DNA of 64,000 bases, from contig OY969798.1 in the NCBI GenBank assembly GCA_963703165.1, positions 1,550,001 to 1,614,000 of the forward strand. Direction: 5' to 3'. Source of the stretch: JBQTKD01 sp963703165. Lineage in GTDB: Bacteria; Actinomycetota; Actinomycetes; Sporichthyales; Sporichthyaceae. Positions within the stretch are counted from its first letter, which is position 1. The number at the start of each line of letters is the position of its first letter. The translations under genes and the position numbers were made by a program. Below, one piece after another: positions 63,417 to 64,000 of this stretch. The notes below the pieces were generated by a model. That model saw only the letters and a program-made list of their open reading frames with translations. It did not search any database and was not told where the DNA came from.

Positions 63417-63641
63417 TCAGTACCAGCGTGGGGTCTGGAACGGCACTGTCGACCGACGGGCGCGGGCCGTGGCCAGTGCGTTGCGCACCTGCTCGTCGCG
63501 GCTGCAGTCCGTGCACGGCTCGCCGGAGTCCATGGCCGCCACCGAGCGAAGGTCGGCGAGCAGGATCCGCCGGGTGAGCCGACGGCGACGCGAACGACCG
63601 ACCACGTCCACCGGGACTCGGAACGTCGAGAAGACTGCCAT
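63417..63641 (-). CDS. Small basic hypothetical protein
   Basis: 74 residues from ATG 63641 (ATG 63647 also possible; GGAG lies close). It is rich in Arg, has one CxxC (EPCTDCSRDEQ), and ends with STVPFQTPRWY. No family recognised. Coding status rests on start, ribosome site and hairpins after the stop; treat as tentative. Confidence 0.4.
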   Translation of the reverse strand: MAVFSTFRVPVDVVGRSRRRRLTRRILLADLRSVAAMDSGEPCTDCSRDEQVRNALATARARRSTVPFQTPRWY

Positions 63642-63833
63642 CGTCATCACTCCTACCAGCAGGGCCAACCCCTTGCTGCATGGACGCGATCCAATGCCCG
63701 GACGTTGCGGCCCACAAGGCCGTTGGCACCTTCGGCGAGCAGGACTGACCGAACGGCTGACGGACGAGTGCGACACCTCGCCGAAACCGGACGCGACGGC
63801 CGCCCGCACAGCACTTGGTCTTAGGGTTCGGAG

Positions 63834-64000
63834 GTGGGCCGCGTACTGCTGGTGGAGGACGAGGACGGCATCGGCCGTCGCGTCGAGGCAGCGCTGCGCG
63901 CCGCCGGTCACAACGTCACGTGGCAACGCACCGGACACAGCGCGCTGATCGAGGCGAATCAGTCCACGTTTGACCTTGTCCTGCTCGACCTGGGCCTTCC
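63834..64000 (+). CDS. Response regulator, 3' end outside window
   Basis: GTG 63834 follows GGTTCGGAG. The visible receiver start is VGRVLLVEDEDGIGRRVEAA, with acidic residues near 9-11 and LVLLDLGLP holding the phospho-acceptor Asp. The output domain is beyond the end. Confidence 0.85.
   Translation, partial: MGRVLLVEDEDGIGRRVEAALRAAGHNVTWQRTGHSALIEANQSTFDLVLLDLGL

Overview
The window is very GC-rich DNA with dense, mostly short-gapped genes, many GTG and TTG starts and strongly biased third positions. It is typical of a soil or aquatic actinomycete. Three blocks recall mycobacterial gene orders from memory: TetR / DUF3107 / ferritin-like / RhlE helicase / ParA (Rv3208-Rv3213c region); O-methyltransferase / SigE / anti-sigma / TatB / Mrp / MgtE-like (Rv1220c-Rv1232c region); and PH-domain protein / birA / accD5 / accE / maf / accA3 (Rv3278c-Rv3285 region). 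Lipid-type genes of mycobacteria are absent. Orphan substrate-binding lipoproteins and a choice-of-anchor P-like remnant suggest a Sporichthya-like lineage, but that placement is a guess.

Layout. 1-7.8 kb: the 3' part of a substrate-binding lipoprotein, an orphan OmpR-type regulator, Ku, a frameshifted substrate-binding protein and two adjacent genes that each encode a double TetR protein (the first is frameshifted). 7.8-10.7 kb: a small lipoprotein, an ECF sigma / membrane anti-sigma pair and a stand-alone LigD polymerase that would work with Ku in end joining. 10.7-16 kb: the Rv3208-Rv3213c-like block plus a truncated secreted-protein remnant. 16-21.5 kb: hydrolase, RsbW-like ATPase, Zn-ribbon protein, Nudix, TrmB, MaoC hydratase and a nuclease-like AbiEi-domain gene bracketed by two related 45-bp palindromes. 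21.5-28.5 kb: a minus-strand acyl-CoA gene set (thiolase, unknown small protein, acyl-CoA ligase, nitroreductase) with a PucR regulator and a full-length substrate-binding lipoprotein. 28.7-34.5 kb: DUF2332 protein, a degenerate acyltransferase-SGNH membrane protein, a CitE-like lyase, an SDR and an EamA exporter.

34.7-40.3 kb: MgtE-N/CBS protein, DUF1003, Mrp, TatB, anti-sigma, SigE and O-methyltransferase; htrA, expected between the anti-sigma and tatB genes, is missing. 40.4-43.2 kb: a VapBC/FitAB-type toxin-antitoxin pair, an unknown gene, leucyl aminopeptidase and DUF3117. 43.4-50.3 kb: enoyl-CoA hydratase, two paralogous secreted proteins, Tag glycosylase, a DivIVA-domain membrane protein and a two-component system. 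50.5-63.3 kb: the acyl-CoA carboxylase region (BirA, AccD5, AccE, AccA3) with Maf, homogentisate dioxygenase, an IPNS-like oxygenase, a broken LtrA gene, SRPBCC protein and acyl-CoA dehydrogenase. The last kilobase holds a small unknown ORF and the start of another response regulator.

Two themes stand out. First, four genes are broken by frameshifts, all in dispensable functions, so either decay or local sequence error must be considered. Second, several intergenic regions carry long, exact inverted repeats. Two of these, 47 kb apart, have an identical 13-nt loop on different but perfectly paired stems. No rRNA, tRNA, CRISPR array, transposase or integrase was recognised, and no gene-free stretch exceeds 300 bases. 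All family names are by-eye recognitions; no database search was run.
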